Assembly (NCBI GenBank): GCA_021298935.1
Contig: JAJTHR010000042.1
Coordinates: 1-7,251 of the forward strand
Direction: 5' to 3'
Origin: Parachlamydia sp.
GTDB taxonomy: Bacteria; Chlamydiota; Chlamydiia; Chlamydiales; Parachlamydiaceae
DNA length: 7,251 bases
Below, piece after piece: positions 6,501 to 7,251 of this stretch. The position numbers and the translations under genes were made by a program. Under the pieces are notes generated by a model. That model worked only from the letters and a program-made list of their open reading frames with translations. It was not told the origin of the DNA and did no database searches. Every line of letters begins with the position of its first letter. Within the stretch, counting starts at the first letter, position 1.

Positions 6501-6772
6501 AAAAATGTAGGGGGTATTGAAGAAAGAATAAAAAGCTTTCAAACTGAGCGGCGGCTATGGGTAGATTTAGAAGGGAGTTAAGAAATTAATTCAATAAACT
6601 AAATCTGCCCACAATCGCCACTCAGTCTGAAAGCGCTAATTGCCAGCTTTGTGACCACATTTCTTAGCCGTTGAAGTGTCTTATCTATTTTGTTTGGCAC
6701 TTCTCTTGCATTATTAGGCTTGTATACTTACTTAGTAATACAAGTCGGTAGCTTGGCTAAGAAAGTGGTCAC
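6472..6772 (+). repeat. Tandem promoter-RNA unit, copy 2
   Basis: The second direct repeat, about 301 bases. It shares the promoter and first arm with copy 1 almost base for base and keeps the order hairpin A then hairpin B. Its stems are as good or better: hairpin A gains one base pair (C6544-G6625) and hairpin B pairs over 18 bp with one bulged A. Unlike copy 1, it is followed by a T-rich run and then an SD and a gene. Copy 2 therefore looks like the working leader and copy 1 like the duplicate, or both are separate sRNA genes. Confidence 0.85.
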
Positions 6773-6781
6773 TTCTTTTTT
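6507..6781 (+). ncRNA. Predicted structured 5' leader or small RNA, copy 2
   Basis: Hairpin A: GCTTTCA (6535-6541) pairs with TGAAAGC (6628-6634). Within it, 6544-6570 pairs with 6599-6625 over 27 positions, with G-U pairs and three mismatches. Hairpin B: 6651-6669 pairs with 6755-6772. It encloses GAAGTGTC/GGCACTTC (6673-6680, 6696-6703) and CTTGTA/TACAAG (6719-6724, 6739-6744), the latter capped by TTAC-TTA-GTAA (6728-6738). The RNA would end at the T-tract 6773-6781 or read through into the glycine-rich gene. No known riboswitch, T-box or 6S-type signature was recognised. The coordinates are the predicted span, not a mapped transcript. Confidence 0.5.
6651..6781 (+). terminator. Stem plus T-tract just before a Shine-Dalgarno: candidate attenuator
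   Basis: The closing stem (6651-6669 with 6755-6772; GTGACCAC against GTGGTCAC at its base) is followed at once by TTCTTTTTT (6773-6781), as in an intrinsic terminator. It is not simple, because two smaller hairpins sit inside it. It lies between the consensus promoter and the SD at 6782, so it could set how much transcription reaches the downstream gene, or simply end an sRNA. Confidence 0.5.
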
Positions 6782-6787
6782 AGGAGG
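6782..6787 (+). promoter_or_regulatory. Perfect Shine-Dalgarno for the glycine-rich protein gene
   Basis: AGGAGG stands 5 bases before the ATG at 6793, directly after the T-tract. It predicts efficient translation and fixes the start of the gene. Confidence 0.85.
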
Positions 6788-6792
6788 TTTGT

Positions 6793-7179
6793 ATGATCCA
6801 TGCAATAAAAGGATTTTTACTTAGTTCCTTCTTAGTAGCTTTATTATTTGCACCTGCTTCCTCCCTTGATGCAAGAGGCGGCGGTGGTCATGGTGGTCAT
6901 GGTGGTCGCAGTTTCGGCGGCGGTGGTTTTAGTGGCGGACACGTCGGACATGGAAATTGGGGCGGCGGCGGATACCATGGTGGAAATTGGAATCATGGTT
7001 GGCGCGGCAACGATTGGCATGGCGGCAATTGGAATAGAGGATACGGTGTAGGACTGTATGGAAGCAGCTATCCTTACTATTCTAATTATTATTCACCTTA
7101 TTCAATTTCGGGCTGTGTTCACTTCCCTGAGAGAACTTTCGCTCAGTTGCCAGACGTAATTGGGCAATTAATCAAATAA
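6793..7179 (+). CDS. Small secreted glycine/histidine/tryptophan/tyrosine-rich protein
   Basis: Encodes 128 residues. The N-terminus has a lysine, a hydrophobic core (about 8-20) and APASSLDA (20-27), a classic Sec signal peptide with cleavage likely near residue 24 or 27. The mature part is low complexity: Gly/His-rich (29-54), then repeats around GGNWNHGWRGNDWHGGNWNR (63-82), then a Tyr/Ser/Pro stretch (89-103). The last 25 residues, with a single Cys (108) and FPERTFAQLPDVIGQLIK, are of ordinary composition and might be a short folded or anchoring tail. It is exported to the periplasm or beyond. The His-rich and aromatic make-up would suit metal binding or a surface/structural role, but this is a guess. 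It has a perfect SD, a consensus promoter and a long structured leader, so it may be highly expressed and controlled. The exact family was not recognised. Confidence 0.8.
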   Translation: MIHAIKGFLLSSFLVALLFAPASSLDARGGGGHGGHGGRSFGGGGFSGGHVGHGNWGGGGYHGGNWNHGWRGNDWHGGNWNRGYGVGLYGSSYPYYSNYYSPYSISGCVHFPERTFAQLPDVIGQLIK

Positions 7180-7251
7180 ATATTTTTAATTTTAAGAGGG
7201 AATAGTTTTTAGATAGAAAAAAATAGAACCGACGTTGCAACATTTGTTTTC
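7180..7251. other. AT-rich 3' flank, no feature recognised
   Basis: The last 72 bases are AT-rich and carry no open frame, clear hairpin or promoter that I can support. No terminator for the glycine-rich gene is visible before the edge. Confidence 0.5.

Noticed and set aside
6342..6581. A 79-codon open frame starting at a GTG on the plus strand
   Set aside because: It starts inside the left arm of hairpin B of repeat copy 1, runs through the second promoter and ends in copy 2. It has no SD and its composition follows the repeat, so it is not treated as a gene.
6195..6781. CRISPR array, retron or insertion sequence as an explanation of the tandem repeats
   Set aside because: There are only two long units without short regular spacers, no reverse transcriptase or transposase is present, and there are no clear terminal inverted repeats with a target duplication.
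6848..7051. Alternative plus-strand frame inside the glycine-rich gene
   Set aside because: It is a frame-shifted reading of the GGN repeats. The main frame has a perfect SD and a signal peptide.

Overview
The window looks like a chromosomal segment from a member of the Chlamydiae, probably an amoeba-associated, Parachlamydia-like lineage. The main clue is the layout: sucC and sucD read leftward, back to back with an ftsY whose product lacks the N-terminal acidic A domain. I recall this arrangement from Chlamydia but could not check it here. Base composition is moderate in the coding blocks and falls sharply in the AT-rich stretch at 6090-6790. The lineage assignment is inference.

Left block (1-2324, minus strand): a three-gene unit sucC > sucD > M50-type membrane metallopeptidase. 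Both junctions are ATGA stop/start overlaps. SucCD makes succinyl-CoA synthetase of the TCA cycle. The peptidase runs off the left edge. A short AT-rich divergent spacer (2325-2415) separates this unit from ftsY.

Middle block (2416-4949): on the plus strand, ftsY (SRP receptor GTPase) is followed with zero spacing (TAA ATG) by a small DxD-containing putative glycosyltransferase. It converges, with a 4-base stop overlap, on a minus-strand pair of tandem paralogs of a family I do not recognise. These two genes also abut with zero spacing. The upstream paralog most likely starts at a GTG with a perfect Shine-Dalgarno (SD) site, not at an earlier TTG.

Right block (5085-7251, plus strand): galE (UDP-glucose 4-epimerase) has a compact set of TTCAGG half-sites and an 11-bp inverted repeat directly in front of its first ATG. 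After galE comes a 700-base stretch without a convincing protein gene. It holds two tandem copies of a ~300-base unit. Each copy starts with an exact consensus sigma70 promoter (TTGACA-N17-TATAAT), followed by a long hairpin and then a multi-branched stem (GTGACCAC...GTGGTCAC). The second copy ends in a T-tract and then a perfect SD for a small secreted Gly/His/Trp/Tyr-rich protein. The loops differ between copies while the stems are kept, which suggests a structured RNA (leader/attenuator or small RNA). This duplicated promoter-RNA unit is the most unusual thing in the window.
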